A stretch of 64,000 bases of DNA from Acidovorax delafieldii (GCA_002377855.1 DFQQ01000018.1:220949-284948); one strand, 5' to 3'; positions 45,366 through 54,491 are shown, counted from the stretch's first letter. Numbers and translations are program-made. The notes: a model not told the origin generated them from the sequence alone.

Positions 45366-45745
45366 CCGGGGCGATCCAGCCGCTGCAGGGCCTGCACGTC
45401 CAGCCCGTCAGCGCCCGGCGCCCAGCCCCTGGCCTGCAGGCGTTCTTCGGCGTAGCACACCAGTTGCAGGGCCAACGGGGCGCCCAGTTCATCGCAGTAC
45501 TGGGTGATGACCCGGTATCGCAGCACCAGAAGGGCGCGCAGTTCACCGCGCATGCGGTTTTGCCGGGCACTTTGCTGCGGGGCATCTGGCTGCTGGTGCA
45601 GCCACAGCTGCAGTTGCCCGCGCTGCTCCAGGCGGGCCCCTACCAGGTGGGCCAGCGCGGCGATGCGTTCGTCGAGTTTTTCCAGCCTGCCTTCCAGGCG
45701 CAGTGCGTATTGGGTAAGGGCCTGCTGTGCGGCTTCGGTTTGCAT
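45362..45745 (-). CDS. Hypothetical protein, helical
   Basis: I do not recognise this 127-aa protein. It is rich in Ala, Gln, Leu and Arg, without a signal peptide or membrane helix, and the first half (residues about 5-50, with LEGRLEKLDERIAALAHLVGA quoted in part) could form a coiled coil. The start giving MQTEAAQQ was chosen because upstream codons look non-coding. It lies alone between the NodJ-type permease, with which its stop overlaps, and the GMC oxidoreductase on the same strand. Confidence 0.55.
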   Translation of the reverse strand: MQTEAAQQALTQYALRLEGRLEKLDERIAALAHLVGARLEQRGQLQLWLHQQPDAPQQSARQNRMRGELRALLVLRYRVITQYCDELGAPLALQLVCYAEERLQARGWAPGADGLDVQALQRLDRPG

Positions 45746-45878
45746 GGTTCTCCAGGGCCGGCGGTGCGGCGGCGTCTTTTGCCTGCGGCAAAAATACGGG
45801 TAAACCCGAATACGCCATTCTGGGGGCCGCCAGCCGGTGTTCCGCCCACAAGGGGCGCAGAACCTGACGCAGATCAAT

Positions 45879-47474
45879 CTACGCTGGGGCGCGTGCACGC
45901 AGCAGGTCCACCGCCTTCTCAGCAATCATCACGGTGGGGGCATTGGTGTTGCCGCTGACGATGCGCGGCATGACGGACGCGTCCACCACCCGCAGCCCTT
46001 GCACGCCGTGCACGCGCAACTGCGCATCCACGACATCGGTGGGCCCGGGCCCCATACGGCACGTGCCCACGGGGTGGTAGATGGTGTCGGCGTGGTTGCG
46101 GATGAACTCGGCAATCTCTTCGTCCGTGTGCGCAGCGGCAGACATTGGCAGTTCTTTGGCGCCCAGTTCTGTAAGTGCGGGCTGCGAAAGGATGCCGCGC
46201 ATGCGCCGCACCCCTTGCACCATGCGTCGCAGATCGTCTTCATCGGCCAGAAAGTTCGGGTCGACCAGCGGTAGGGCCATGGCGTCCCTGCTGGCGAGGC
46301 TCACACGTCCGCGGCTGCGCGGCTGCAGCAGGCATACGTGCGATGAGTAGCCGTGCCCCAAAGCGGTTTTGCGGCCGTGGTCCACCAGCTTGCCGATCAC
46401 AAAGTGCAACTGCAGGTCGGGGGCCTGCTCGGCCGAACTGCTGCGGATGAAACCGCCGGCCTCGGCAAAGTTGGTGGTAAGCATGCCGCTGCGGTCCTTG
46501 CGCCAGTGCGCTATGCCGCGGGTGATGCGGGCCATGCTCTGCACCGACAGGCCGAACAGGTCCTTGAGGTGCGGCGCGTCGTACAGCAGCACGACATCGG
46601 GATGATCGTGCAGGTGCTCCCCAACGCCGGGCAGGTCGTGCACCACGGCAATGCCCTGCCGCTGCAACTGCGCGCCCGCACCAATGCCCGAGAGCATGAG
46701 CAACTGGGGCGACAGCAGCGCCCCCGCGCTGAGCAGCACCTCGCGCGCGGCACGCACCTGGTGCACCTGGCCGCCCTGGCGGTATTCGACCCCGACGGCA
46801 CGCCGCCCGTCCAGCAGCACGCGCGTGGCATGTGCGCCCGTGATCACCTGCAGGTTGGCCCGCGCCAGGTGGGGCGTGAGATAAGCCTTGGCGGTGCTGT
46901 GGCGCTCACCGTTCTTGTGGGTGACCTGGTACACACCCACGCCTTCCTGCTCAGGCCCATTGAAATCGGTGTTGTGCGGGTACCCGGCCTGCACCCCGGC
47001 TTGCACGAAGCTCTGGCTGATGCGATGCGGCGCCCGCAGGTCGGCCACGTTGAGAGGCCCGCCCTGCCCGTGCAAGGGGCTGGTGATGCGTTCGTTGTGC
47101 TCGGCACGCACAAAGTAGGGCAGCACATCGGCCCAGGCCCAGCCGGGGTTGCCCTGGGCCGCCCAGTGGTCGTAGTCGGCCGGCTGCCCCCGCACGTACA
47201 CCATGGCATTGACCGAGCTGCACCCGCCCAGCACCTTGCCCCTGGGCTGGTACCCGCGCCGGCCGTTGAGCCCCCGCTGCGGCACCGTGCTCTGGTGCCA
47301 GCTGTTCAGCTCCAGCCGGGCCATGGCCGCCAGCCCTGCGGGGCAATGGATGAGCACGTTCTTGTCTGCGCCCCCTGCCTCCAGCAGGCACACCCGCATG
47401 GCGGGGTCTTCCGTCAGGCGCCCCGCCAGCACGGCCCCGGCCGAGCCTCCTCCCACCACGATGTAGTCAAACAT
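45879..47474 (-). CDS. GMC-family FAD-dependent oxidoreductase (choline dehydrogenase-like)
   Basis: A 531-aa flavoprotein. The FAD-binding motif DYIVVGGGSAGAVLAGRL opens the protein, followed by GMC signature regions (RGKVLGGCSSVNAMVYVRG, GALLSPQLLMLSGIG) and the C-terminal active-site His in HADTIYHPVGTCRMG. Members oxidise alcohols such as choline, polyethylene glycol or aliphatic alcohols; the substrate cannot be told by eye. There is no betaine-aldehyde dehydrogenase gene next to it, which argues against a choline role. Confidence 0.92.
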   Translation of the reverse strand: MFDYIVVGGGSAGAVLAGRLTEDPAMRVCLLEAGGADKNVLIHCPAGLAAMARLELNSWHQSTVPQRGLNGRRGYQPRGKVLGGCSSVNAMVYVRGQPADYDHWAAQGNPGWAWADVLPYFVRAEHNERITSPLHGQGGPLNVADLRAPHRISQSFVQAGVQAGYPHNTDFNGPEQEGVGVYQVTHKNGERHSTAKAYLTPHLARANLQVITGAHATRVLLDGRRAVGVEYRQGGQVHQVRAAREVLLSAGALLSPQLLMLSGIGAGAQLQRQGIAVVHDLPGVGEHLHDHPDVVLLYDAPHLKDLFGLSVQSMARITRGIAHWRKDRSGMLTTNFAEAGGFIRSSSAEQAPDLQLHFVIGKLVDHGRKTALGHGYSSHVCLLQPRSRGRVSLASRDAMALPLVDPNFLADEDDLRRMVQGVRRMRGILSQPALTELGAKELPMSAAAHTDEEIAEFIRNHADTIYHPVGTCRMGPGPTDVVDAQLRVHGVQGLRVVDASVMPRIVSGNTNAPTVMIAEKAVDLLRARAPA

Positions 47475-47629
47475 GCTCTGTATTCCCCCCGGCCGTACAC
47501 GGCGACCTTCTCCACGATAACCGAACGCCCGTGCTTTTTACTCAGGAACTTTCCCGAGGGTGGGGCGGAGAACGCCGGTGCGTCCCTTACCATGCAGGCG
47601 TCTGTTTCACTTGGAAGAAAGCTCTCTTT

Positions 47630-48478
47630 ATGACGATTCAAACGGTTGGCATCATCGGCGCGGGCACCATGGGCAACGGCATTGCGCAGGCCTGTGCGGT
47701 GTCGGGCATCAACGTGGTGATGGTGGATATTTCGGACGCGGCCGTGCAAAAGGGCCTGGCCACGGTGGCGGGCAGCCTGGACCGCCTGATCAAGAAGGAA
47801 AAGATCACCGCTGCCGACAAGGATGCAGCCCTCGCCCGCATCAAGACATCGACCAGCTACGACGACCTGAAGACCGCGCAACTGGTCATCGAGGCCGCCA
47901 CCGAGAACTACGAGCTCAAGCTCAAGATCTTGAAGCAGGTCGATGCACTGGTGGCACCAGAAGTGATCGTTGCGTCGAACACATCGTCCATCTCCATCAC
48001 CAAGCTGGCTGCCGCCACCAGCCGCGCCGACCGTTTCATCGGCATGCACTTTTTCAACCCCGTGCCCATGATGGCGCTGGTGGAGATCATCCGCGGGCTG
48101 CAGACCAGCGACGCCACGCACGACGCCGTGAAGGCCCTGGCCGAAGCGCTGGGCAAGAGCCCCATCACCGTGAAGAACGCGCCGGGCTTTGTGGTCAACC
48201 GCATTCTGGTGCCCATGATCAACGAGGCGTTCTTTGTGCTGGCCGAAGGCCTGGCCACGCCCGAGGACATCGACGCCGGCATGAAGCTCGGCTGCAACCA
48301 GCCGATTGGCCCGCTGGCGCTGGCCGACATGATTGGCCTGGACGTGTGCCTGGCCGTGATGGAGGTGTATCTGACCGAGTTTGGCGACAGCAAGTACCGC
48401 CCCTGCCCCCTGCTCAAGGAAATGGTGGCTGCTGGCCGCCTGGGCCGCAAGACGGGCCAGGGCGTTTACACGTACTGA
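47630..48478 (+). CDS. 3-hydroxybutyryl-CoA dehydrogenase
   Basis: A 282-aa NAD(P)-dependent enzyme that interconverts acetoacetyl-CoA and 3-hydroxybutyryl-CoA in fatty acid or PHB/butyrate metabolism. Rossmann motif GIIGAGTMGNGIAQACA, the SNTSSISIT segment, the catalytic His in GMHFFNPVPMM and the PGFVVNRILVPMINEA motif are all present. Length fits the Hbd/PaaH type. A clear Rho-independent terminator lies 56 bases after the stop. The start is the ATG directly before the Rossmann motif. Confidence 0.94.
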   Translation: MTIQTVGIIGAGTMGNGIAQACAVSGINVVMVDISDAAVQKGLATVAGSLDRLIKKEKITAADKDAALARIKTSTSYDDLKTAQLVIEAATENYELKLKILKQVDALVAPEVIVASNTSSISITKLAAATSRADRFIGMHFFNPVPMMALVEIIRGLQTSDATHDAVKALAEALGKSPITVKNAPGFVVNRILVPMINEAFFVLAEGLATPEDIDAGMKLGCNQPIGPLALADMIGLDVCLAVMEVYLTEFGDSKYRPCPLLKEMVAAGRLGRKTGQGVYTY

Positions 48479-48533
48479 ACGGCGCTCTCTCGCGCTTTTT
48501 CTCACGCGCAGCGCCCCCACGCTGCGCCCCTCG

Positions 48534-48557
48534 GCGGCCTGCGGGCCGCTTTTTTTT
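48534..48557 (+). terminator. Rho-independent terminator of the 3-hydroxybutyryl-CoA dehydrogenase gene
   Basis: A perfect GCGGCC/GGCCGC stem with a TGCG loop is followed directly by eight Ts. Confidence 0.9.
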
Positions 48558-48594
48558 GGGTGTTGCATTCATGCAGGGCCGTGGATTCTTCAAG

Positions 48595-48650
48595 CAAAAA
48601 CAGCACGTAGCGCTTTACCAAAAAGCGCCATTAGCTACGTTTTTCATAGC
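48595..48650 (-). repeat. Interspersed palindromic repeat, copy 10 (intergenic)
   Basis: On the minus strand: CTATGAAAAACGTAGCTAAT, GGCGCTTTTTGGTAAAGCGC, TACGTGCTGTTTTT. It lies between the terminator of the dehydrogenase gene and the ohrR operator region. Confidence 0.75.
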
Positions 48651-48710
48651 ATTTGCCACCAGCCTCAGACACGGCGGCAATCCCATGTCGGCAATACAGG
48701 CATTACCCAT

Positions 48711-48733
48711 TTAAATTGCTCGCAATTTAATTG
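48711..48733. promoter_or_regulatory. Candidate OhrR operator: two overlapping palindromes
   Basis: TTAAATTGC and GCAATTTAA form a perfect 9-bp inverted repeat around two central bases. Its right arm overlaps a second palindrome, CAATT-T-AATTG, which resembles known OhrR boxes. It lies 19 bases before the ohrR ATG, so OhrR probably represses its own gene and ohr from here. Confidence 0.7.
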
Positions 48734-48751
48734 AACGCAATAATTCGACCC

Positions 48752-49216
48752 ATGCCACGCACGCCTACCCCCGAAAACAGCCCCAGCCCCGCCGCCTTGC
48801 GGCTGGACAACCAGGTCTGCTTTGCGCTGTATTCCGCCTCGCTGGCCATGACCAAGCTGTACAAGCCCCTGCTGGACGACATCGGGCTGACCTACCCGCA
48901 GTACCTGGTCATGCTGGTGCTGTGGGAGCAGGACGGCATCACCGTCTCGGAACTGGGCGAGCGCCTGTACCTGGACTCGGGCACGCTCACCCCGCTGCTC
49001 AAGCGGCTGGAGGCCAGCGGCCACATTCGCCGCACCCGCGATGCCCAGGACGAGCGCCGGGTGCGCATTGCCCTCACGCCCCAAGGGCTGGACCTGCGCG
49101 ACCAAGCCGAGCGCATTCCGCACTGCGTGCTGGAGAGCAGCCAATGCACCCTGCCCGAGCTGGTGGCGCTCACCGACCAGCTCAAAACCCTGCGTGACCG
49201 ACTCGGCCCGCGCTGA
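48752..49216 (+). CDS. ohrR: MarR-family organic peroxide sensor OhrR
   Basis: A 154-aa winged-helix repressor. The peroxide-sensing Cys is C23 (LDNQVCFALYSAS), and C125 and C132 near the C-terminus suggest the two-cysteine type, in which an intersubunit disulfide releases DNA. The wHTH runs over ITVSELGERLYLDSGTLTPLLKRLE (split here) and the wing contains DERRVRIALT. The ohr gene follows after 79 bases. The ATG giving MPRTPTPEN was chosen; an in-frame TTG 21 bases upstream lies within the operator. Confidence 0.93.
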   Translation: MPRTPTPENSPSPAALRLDNQVCFALYSASLAMTKLYKPLLDDIGLTYPQYLVMLVLWEQDGITVSELGERLYLDSGTLTPLLKRLEASGHIRRTRDAQDERRVRIALTPQGLDLRDQAERIPHCVLESSQCTLPELVALTDQLKTLRDRLGPR

Positions 49217-49295
49217 CCGTGCCGGCCTGCCCTCCCGAATTCATCGATTCCCTCCACCGTCCCGCGCTGCGGGCACTACCTCAAAGGAAGACACC

Positions 49296-49712
49296 ATGGC
49301 CAAGCTCGATCAAGTTCTCTACACCGCCAACGCCCACACCACCGGTGGCCGCGACGGCGCATCGCGCACCGATGACGGCCGCCTGGACGTGAAGCTCTCG
49401 CCCCCCGGCACCGCAGGCACCGGCACCAACCCCGAGCAACTGTTTGCCGCGGGCTACTCGGCCTGCTTCATCGGCGCCATGAAGGCGGTGGCTGGCATGC
49501 AAAAGATCAGCCTGCCTGCCGACCTGTCGATCGACGCCAGCGTGGACCTGGGCAAGGTCGGCCAGGGCTACGGCATCGCCGCCCGCCTGGCCGTGAGCCT
49601 GCCCGGCATGGATCGCGCAGCCGCCCAGGCCCTGGTGGACGCAGCCCACCAGGTCTGCCCCTACTCCAACGCCACCCGCGGCAACATCGACGTGACCATC
49701 ACGCTGGTGTAA
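49296..49712 (+). CDS. ohr: Organic hydroperoxide resistance protein Ohr
   Basis: A 138-aa OsmC/Ohr-type thiol peroxidase that reduces lipid and other organic hydroperoxides. The catalytic cysteines are C57 (YSACFIGAM) and C121 (HQVCPYSNATRGN), and the N-terminal YTANAHTTGGRDG is the Ohr hallmark. A Shine-Dalgarno AAAGGAAG precedes the ATG. With OhrR upstream it forms the standard peroxide-inducible pair. A large hairpin terminator follows the gene. Confidence 0.95.
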   Translation: MAKLDQVLYTANAHTTGGRDGASRTDDGRLDVKLSPPGTAGTGTNPEQLFAAGYSACFIGAMKAVAGMQKISLPADLSIDASVDLGKVGQGYGIAARLAVSLPGMDRAAAQALVDAAHQVCPYSNATRGNIDVTITLV

Positions 49713-49758
49713 CGCTGCGCGCGCTCTGAACCACTCAAAGCGCTCACTGCGTTACGCG

Positions 49759-49798
49759 CCGCCGGTGCCCCTGCCCAGGGACACCGGCGGTATGCTTT
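49759..49798 (+). terminator. Hairpin terminator after ohr
   Basis: CCGCCGGTG pairs with CACCGGCGG, and inside it CCCTG pairs with CAGGG. The stem is followed by TATGCTTTT. The T-run is short, but the stem is very strong. Confidence 0.7.
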
Positions 49799-49874
49799 TG
49801 GGCCCCGCCCCCGGAGAAAACCGTAGACGACGCCCCCCTCCCCTGGGGCATGATGCCGACATGGGGAGAACGCC

Positions 49875-50645
49875 ATGAAACTGGCCCTTTTGTCAGACAT
49901 CCACTCCAACCGGCAGGCACTGGACGCGTGCCTGCACCACGCCCGAACCCAGGGAGCCGAACACTTTGCCCTGCTGGGCGACCTGGTGGGCTATGGAGCC
50001 GACCCGGCCTACGTGATTGAGCAGGCCATGAACCTTGCCGCCGCCGGGCACACCGTGATCGGTGGCAACCACGATGCCTTTGCCGTGCAGCCCCCCACGG
50101 GCGCCGACAAGGGCGCCACCAGCGTGGCCGCCCAGGGCGCTTCGTGGACGCACGAGCAACTCAGCCCAGCGCAACGCCACTTTCTGGGCCATTTGCCGCT
50201 CACGGCCCAGGTAGGCGGCGTGCTGCTGGTGCACGCCAGCGCGGATGCGCCCGAAAACTGGCGCTATGTCGACAACGAAATCGTGGCCGCCGAATGCCTG
50301 GAGGCGGCCACGCAACGCCCTGGCGTGCAGCATGTCTTTTGCGGCCATGTGCACCATCAAACCCTGTACTACCGGGGTGCCGGACGCGGGCTGATGCGCT
50401 TCACGCCCATGGCCGGTGTGCCCGTGCCGGTGCCACCCCACCGGCAGTGGGTGGCCACGGTGGGTTCGGTCGGCCAGCCGCGCGACGGCGACCCGCGCGC
50501 CATGTACGCGCTGCTGGACACCGACCACTGGCACTTGCGCTTTGAACGCGTGCCCTATGCCGTGGGTGAGGCTGCAGCCGCCATCCTCGCCACACGTGGG
50601 GCCTTGCCCGCCAGCTTTGCCCACCGCCTGGAGGTGGGCCGATGA
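49875..50645 (+). CDS. Metallophosphoesterase (YfcE/calcineurin-like)
   Basis: A 256-aa phosphoesterase with the calcineurin-like metal sites SDIHSN (D8, H10), GDLVGYG, GGNHDAF and CGHVHHQ. It is of the YfcE/PPM-like group that acts on phosphodiesters or phosphoproteins. Its stop overlaps the start of the Ser/Thr kinase-UspA gene by 4 bases, so the two are translationally coupled; this suggests a kinase-phosphatase pair acting on shared phosphoproteins, which is inference. Confidence 0.88.
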   Translation: MKLALLSDIHSNRQALDACLHHARTQGAEHFALLGDLVGYGADPAYVIEQAMNLAAAGHTVIGGNHDAFAVQPPTGADKGATSVAAQGASWTHEQLSPAQRHFLGHLPLTAQVGGVLLVHASADAPENWRYVDNEIVAAECLEAATQRPGVQHVFCGHVHHQTLYYRGAGRGLMRFTPMAGVPVPVPPHRQWVATVGSVGQPRDGDPRAMYALLDTDHWHLRFERVPYAVGEAAAAILATRGALPASFAHRLEVGR

Positions 50646-52063
50646 AACTGCTGGAACCCGGCGCCGTCGTGGACGGATTCGTGGTGCGCGAATGCATCCA
50701 TGCAGGGGGCATGGCCCACATCTACCGGGTGGGATACGCCAGCGGCGCGCCCGACCCCGGGTTTCCCATGGCGATGAAAATTCCGCGCATGACGGTGGGC
50801 GATGGAGCCGAGAACATCGTGGGTTTTGAGGTAGAGCTGCAAATCCTGCCCGCCCTCACCGGCCCCCATGTGCCGCGCTTTGTCGCTGCGGGCGACCTGC
50901 ACCGGCTGCCCTACATCACCATGGAATACCTGCAGGGCCGCACCCTGCAGCACTGGCTGGACGCGAGCGAACGACCTGACGACGCCCTCATCGCCCGCCT
51001 GGGCACCGCCCTGGCCCATGCGGTGCACAGCCTGCACCAGCAAAACGCCTGCCACCTCGATCTCAAGCCCGGCAACGTGCTCTTCACGCACGAGGACCAT
51101 GCCGTGCTGCTGGACTTTGGCCTGTCGTGCCACGCCCACTTCCCCGACCTGCTGGCCGAAGAGCAGCGCAAGGCCGTGGGCTCGCCCGCGTGGATGGCGC
51201 CCGAGCAAGTGGTGGGAGTGCGGGGCGACCCGCGCAGCGACATCTTCGCCATTGGCGTGATGCTGTACGAACTAGCCACGGGCGAGCTGCCGTTTGGCGC
51301 GCCCACCACATCGGGCGGACTGCGCCAGCGGCTGTGGATGGCGCCCGCGCCACCGCGCAAACACCGTGCAGATCTGGCACCGTGGCTGCAAGAAATCATC
51401 CTGCGCTGCCTGGAGCCGGTGGCCGCACAGCGCTACCCTTCGGCGGCCCATCTGGCGATCGACCTGGCCAACCCCACGCAGGTGCGCCTGACCGACAGAG
51501 CCCACCGCACCGAAGGCACGCCCTTTCTTGCGCACATCCGGCGCTGGTTCAAGGCGGCGGGCATGCATTACCAGCCCAGCCCCCTGCCCTCGCAGCAGAT
51601 CGAGGAAACCCCCATCGTGATGGTGGCCGTGCCCCACAGCGATGTGACGGACGCCACGCTGTATTCGCTGCGCGAAGCGGTGGCGCGCTCGCTGGGCATC
51701 CGGCCTGGCGCGCGGCTGGCCTGCGTGACGGTGCTGTCACCCTCGGCCAGCAGCACCAGTGACAGCGCCCGCAGCGAAACCGCCCTGCACCGCCAGCACC
51801 ACGCCCGCCTGCGCCAATGGGCCCAGCCACTGGACCTGACCGAGCACCCGGTGAGCTACCACGTGCTCGAATCCAGCGACGTGGCCAACGCCCTGGTGCG
51901 CTACGCCGAGGGCAACCACGTCAACATGATGATTCTGGGCGCTGCCACGCACGGGCTGCAGACCCAACGCTTCATCGCCACCGTGCCCATGCGGGTAGCG
52001 CGCGACGCTCCGTGCACGGTCATCCTGGTCAAGCAGTCGCTGCCGTTTGCCCGCCTGGGCTGA
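50642..52063 (+). CDS. Ser/Thr protein kinase fused to a universal stress (UspA) domain
   Basis: A 473-aa cytosolic protein. Residues about 10-275 form a Hanks-type kinase: Gly loop AGGMAHIYRV, catalytic Lys in MAMKIPRM, HLDLKPGNVLF, LLDFGLS and SPAWMAPEQ. The catalytic loop has Leu where many kinases have Arg (HLD, not HRD). Residues about 325-470 form a UspA-like domain; its ATP-binding G-x2-G-x9-GS motif is not clear (ILGAATHGLQTQ only). No membrane helix is seen. It overlaps the metallophosphoesterase gene by 4 bases. Confidence 0.88.
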   Translation: MKLLEPGAVVDGFVVRECIHAGGMAHIYRVGYASGAPDPGFPMAMKIPRMTVGDGAENIVGFEVELQILPALTGPHVPRFVAAGDLHRLPYITMEYLQGRTLQHWLDASERPDDALIARLGTALAHAVHSLHQQNACHLDLKPGNVLFTHEDHAVLLDFGLSCHAHFPDLLAEEQRKAVGSPAWMAPEQVVGVRGDPRSDIFAIGVMLYELATGELPFGAPTTSGGLRQRLWMAPAPPRKHRADLAPWLQEIILRCLEPVAAQRYPSAAHLAIDLANPTQVRLTDRAHRTEGTPFLAHIRRWFKAAGMHYQPSPLPSQQIEETPIVMVAVPHSDVTDATLYSLREAVARSLGIRPGARLACVTVLSPSASSTSDSARSETALHRQHHARLRQWAQPLDLTEHPVSYHVLESSDVANALVRYAEGNHVNMMILGAATHGLQTQRFIATVPMRVARDAPCTVILVKQSLPFARLG

Positions 52064-52185
52064 CGGCCTGCACTGCTGCAGGAGCGCTCGGTACCCGCCC
52101 GCCGCGCCGCCTGCCCCGCCCAAGCGTGTCGCCAACGCGGCGGCCGGCTATTGAGCCTGCCAGCCGTTTGCCTTAGCGTGCGGGC

Positions 52186-53277
52186 ATGAACACCACCACG
52201 CTCCTTGTGCGCCAACGCCAGCTGGCCGACACCACCGTGCGCACCACCCCCGATGCGGCCCTGCAGGAGGGGCAGATCCGCGTTCAGGTGGACCGGTTCG
52301 CACTCACCGCCAACAACATCACCTACGCCGCCATGGGTGACATGCTGCAATACTGGCAATTCTTCCCTTCGGGTGAGGCGGGCTGGGGAATCATTCCGGT
52401 GTGGGGCTTTGGCACCGTGCAGGCGTCATTGCACCCTGATGTGGCCGTGGGCGAACGGCTCTACGGCTACTGGCCCATGGCCAGCCATGCAGTACTGTCG
52501 CCACAGCGCGTGGGCAGCGCTGGCTTCAGTGACGGCGCTGCCCACCGCGCTGGCCTGCACGCCGTCTACAACCAGTATCTGCGCACCAGCGCGGACCCTT
52601 TCTACCAACCCTTCGATGAAGACATCCAGGCCTTGCTGCGCCCCCTGTTTGTCACGTCATGGCTGATCGATGACTTTCTGGCCGAGCAGCATTTTTTTGG
52701 TGCCGAGGCGGTGCTGCTGTCCAGCGCATCCAGTAAAACAGCCTATGGGACGGCATTCGCAATGGCCCAGCGCGGCGGCGTCCAGGTGATGGGCCTCACA
52801 TCCGCCAACAACCGGGCCTTTTGCGAAAGCCTGGGCTGCTACCACCGCGTGCTGGCCTACGAAGACCTGCAGCAGCTGCCCGCCCAGCTCGCCTGTGTTT
52901 ACGTGGACTTTGCGGGCAGCGTGACGCTGCGGGCACGCGTGCACCGGTATTTTTCTGCGCTGGCCTACAGCTGCGCCGTGGGCGCCAGCCATGTGCACGA
53001 CCTTGGCGGCGCGGGCGATTTGCCGGGCCCCCGCCCCACCATGTTCTTCGCCCCGGCGCAGGTCAAGAAACGCAACGCGGACTGGGGCGCGGCAGGGTTG
53101 AATGATCGATTGGTGCAGGCCTGGCAGCATTTCAGCGCCGCAGTGCAGGCGCCGCCCCAACCCTGGCTGGCGGTGCAGCAGCACCACGGCATTGCCGCCA
53201 CGCAAGCGGTGTATTTGCAGGTGCTTGGCGGCCAGGGCAGCCCACGCGTGGGCCACATGGCCAGCTTGCTCGACTGA
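52186..53277 (+). CDS. DUF2855 family protein
   Basis: A 363-aa protein of the DUF2855 family, with a quinone-oxidoreductase-like layout: an N-terminal part (QIRVQVDRFALTANNITYA) like the GroES domain of medium-chain dehydrogenases and a central VLLSSASSKTAYGTAFAMA followed by VMGLTSANNRAFCESLGCY, reminiscent of a dinucleotide-binding fold. No function has been established for the family that I know of. It stands alone between the kinase gene and srkA. Confidence 0.82.
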   Translation: MNTTTLLVRQRQLADTTVRTTPDAALQEGQIRVQVDRFALTANNITYAAMGDMLQYWQFFPSGEAGWGIIPVWGFGTVQASLHPDVAVGERLYGYWPMASHAVLSPQRVGSAGFSDGAAHRAGLHAVYNQYLRTSADPFYQPFDEDIQALLRPLFVTSWLIDDFLAEQHFFGAEAVLLSSASSKTAYGTAFAMAQRGGVQVMGLTSANNRAFCESLGCYHRVLAYEDLQQLPAQLACVYVDFAGSVTLRARVHRYFSALAYSCAVGASHVHDLGGAGDLPGPRPTMFFAPAQVKKRNADWGAAGLNDRLVQAWQHFSAAVQAPPQPWLAVQQHHGIAATQAVYLQVLGGQGSPRVGHMASLLD

Positions 53278-53405
53278 GAAGCCACGCCGCCAAGCGAGGC
53301 CAGCACCACCCCGCAGCCCACGGGGTGCATGAGCGCTGGCGCTGCAGTGACCAAAGATGCGACCGCAAGCCGCCGTAGCCGCAGTCCAGCAACGACAATC
53401 GCTAC

Positions 53406-54458
53406 ATGCACCCACACCATGATGAAACCGCAGACGCCGCTGGCGCCGGGCACCCCTTTGCCGCCCTCACGCCCGACGTCGTCCTGGATGCGCTAGCCAG
53501 CGTGGGTCTGTACGGCGACGGGCGCTTGATGGCGCTGTCCTCCTACGAAAACCGCGTCTACCAGGTGTCGCTGGAAGACGGCCAGCGCGTCGTGGCCAAG
53601 TTTTACCGCCCCGAGCGCTGGAGCAACGCGCAAATCCTGGAGGAACACGGGTTTGCCGCTGAACTGACCGCTGCCGAAGTGCCCGCCGTGGGGCCGCTCA
53701 TGCTGGGGGGCGCCACCTTGCACCAGCACGGCGGTTTTGCGTTCTCTGTCAGCCCCTGGCGCGGCGGGCGTGGCCCTGAACTCGACGACTTTGAGGTGCT
53801 GGAGTGGATCGGGAGGTTTTTGGCCCGCATCCATACCGTGGGGGCCGCGCAGCCCTTTGCGCACCGCCCCGCCCTGAACGTGCAGACGTTCGGCACCGAT
53901 TCCCGCGACTGGCTGCTGGACCACGACATCATCCCGCTGGATGTGCAGTCGGCCTGGCAGAGCGCCTGCAATACCGCTCTTCAATTGATAGCTGGTGGCG
54001 CTTTATCGGCGGGTGCAAACGGCCAGTTTGGCTTGAACCAGGCGCGCCAGATCCGCCTGCACGGCGATTGCCACCCCGGCAATATCCTGTGGACGCCCAC
54101 GGACCTGCCGGGCGGGGGCCCCCATTTTGTGGACCTGGACGATGCCCGCACGGGCCCTGCAGTGCAGGACCTGTGGATGCTGCTGTCGGGCGACCGCAGC
54201 CAGCGCACCCAGCAGCTCAGCGCACTGCTGGAAGGTTACGAGCAATTTCGCAGTTTTGACCGCCGCGAACTCGCTTTGATCGAGCCCCTACGCACGCTGC
54301 GCCTCATCCACTACAGCGCTTGGCTGGCGCGGCGCTGGCAAGACCCGGTGTTCCCCGTGAATTTCCCGTGGTTCGGCAGCAGCGATTACTGGCGAGGCCA
54401 GGTGGACATGCTGCATGAGCAGATTGAAGCCATGGGCGAGGAGCCCTTGTACGCCTGA
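53406..54458 (+). CDS. srkA: Stress response kinase SrkA (YihE/RdoA)
   Basis: A 350-aa choline-kinase-like Ser/Thr kinase; the E. coli relative protects against envelope stress and programmed death responses. Marks are the Lys in RVVAKFYRPERWS, the catalytic HGDCHPGNILW, and VDLDDARTGPAVQDLWMLL. A repeat copy is translated as LQLIAGGALSAGANGQF shortly before the catalytic motif, so the segment between the two lobes is likely altered. The protein is otherwise full length. A hairpin follows the stop. Confidence 0.93.
   Translation: MHPHHDETADAAGAGHPFAALTPDVVLDALASVGLYGDGRLMALSSYENRVYQVSLEDGQRVVAKFYRPERWSNAQILEEHGFAAELTAAEVPAVGPLMLGGATLHQHGGFAFSVSPWRGGRGPELDDFEVLEWIGRFLARIHTVGAAQPFAHRPALNVQTFGTDSRDWLLDHDIIPLDVQSAWQSACNTALQLIAGGALSAGANGQFGLNQARQIRLHGDCHPGNILWTPTDLPGGGPHFVDLDDARTGPAVQDLWMLLSGDRSQRTQQLSALLEGYEQFRSFDRRELALIEPLRTLRLIHYSAWLARRWQDPVFPVNFPWFGSSDYWRGQVDMLHEQIEAMGEEPLYA
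53978..54029 (+). repeat. Interspersed palindromic repeat, copy 11 (inside srkA)
   Basis: Reads TCTTCAATTGATAGCTGG, TGGCGCTTTATCGGCGGG, TGCAAACGGCCAGTTT, close to the intergenic copies. It is translated in srkA in the same frame as copies 3 and 4. Confidence 0.7.
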
Positions 54459-54491
54459 GCTGCTGCCCTGGAGCATCCTTGATCCAGTTCA

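Noticed and set aside
45879..47474. The GMC oxidoreductase as choline dehydrogenase betA
   Set aside because: General GMC motifs only; no betB, betI or choline transporter is linked, so a specific name would be unsupported.
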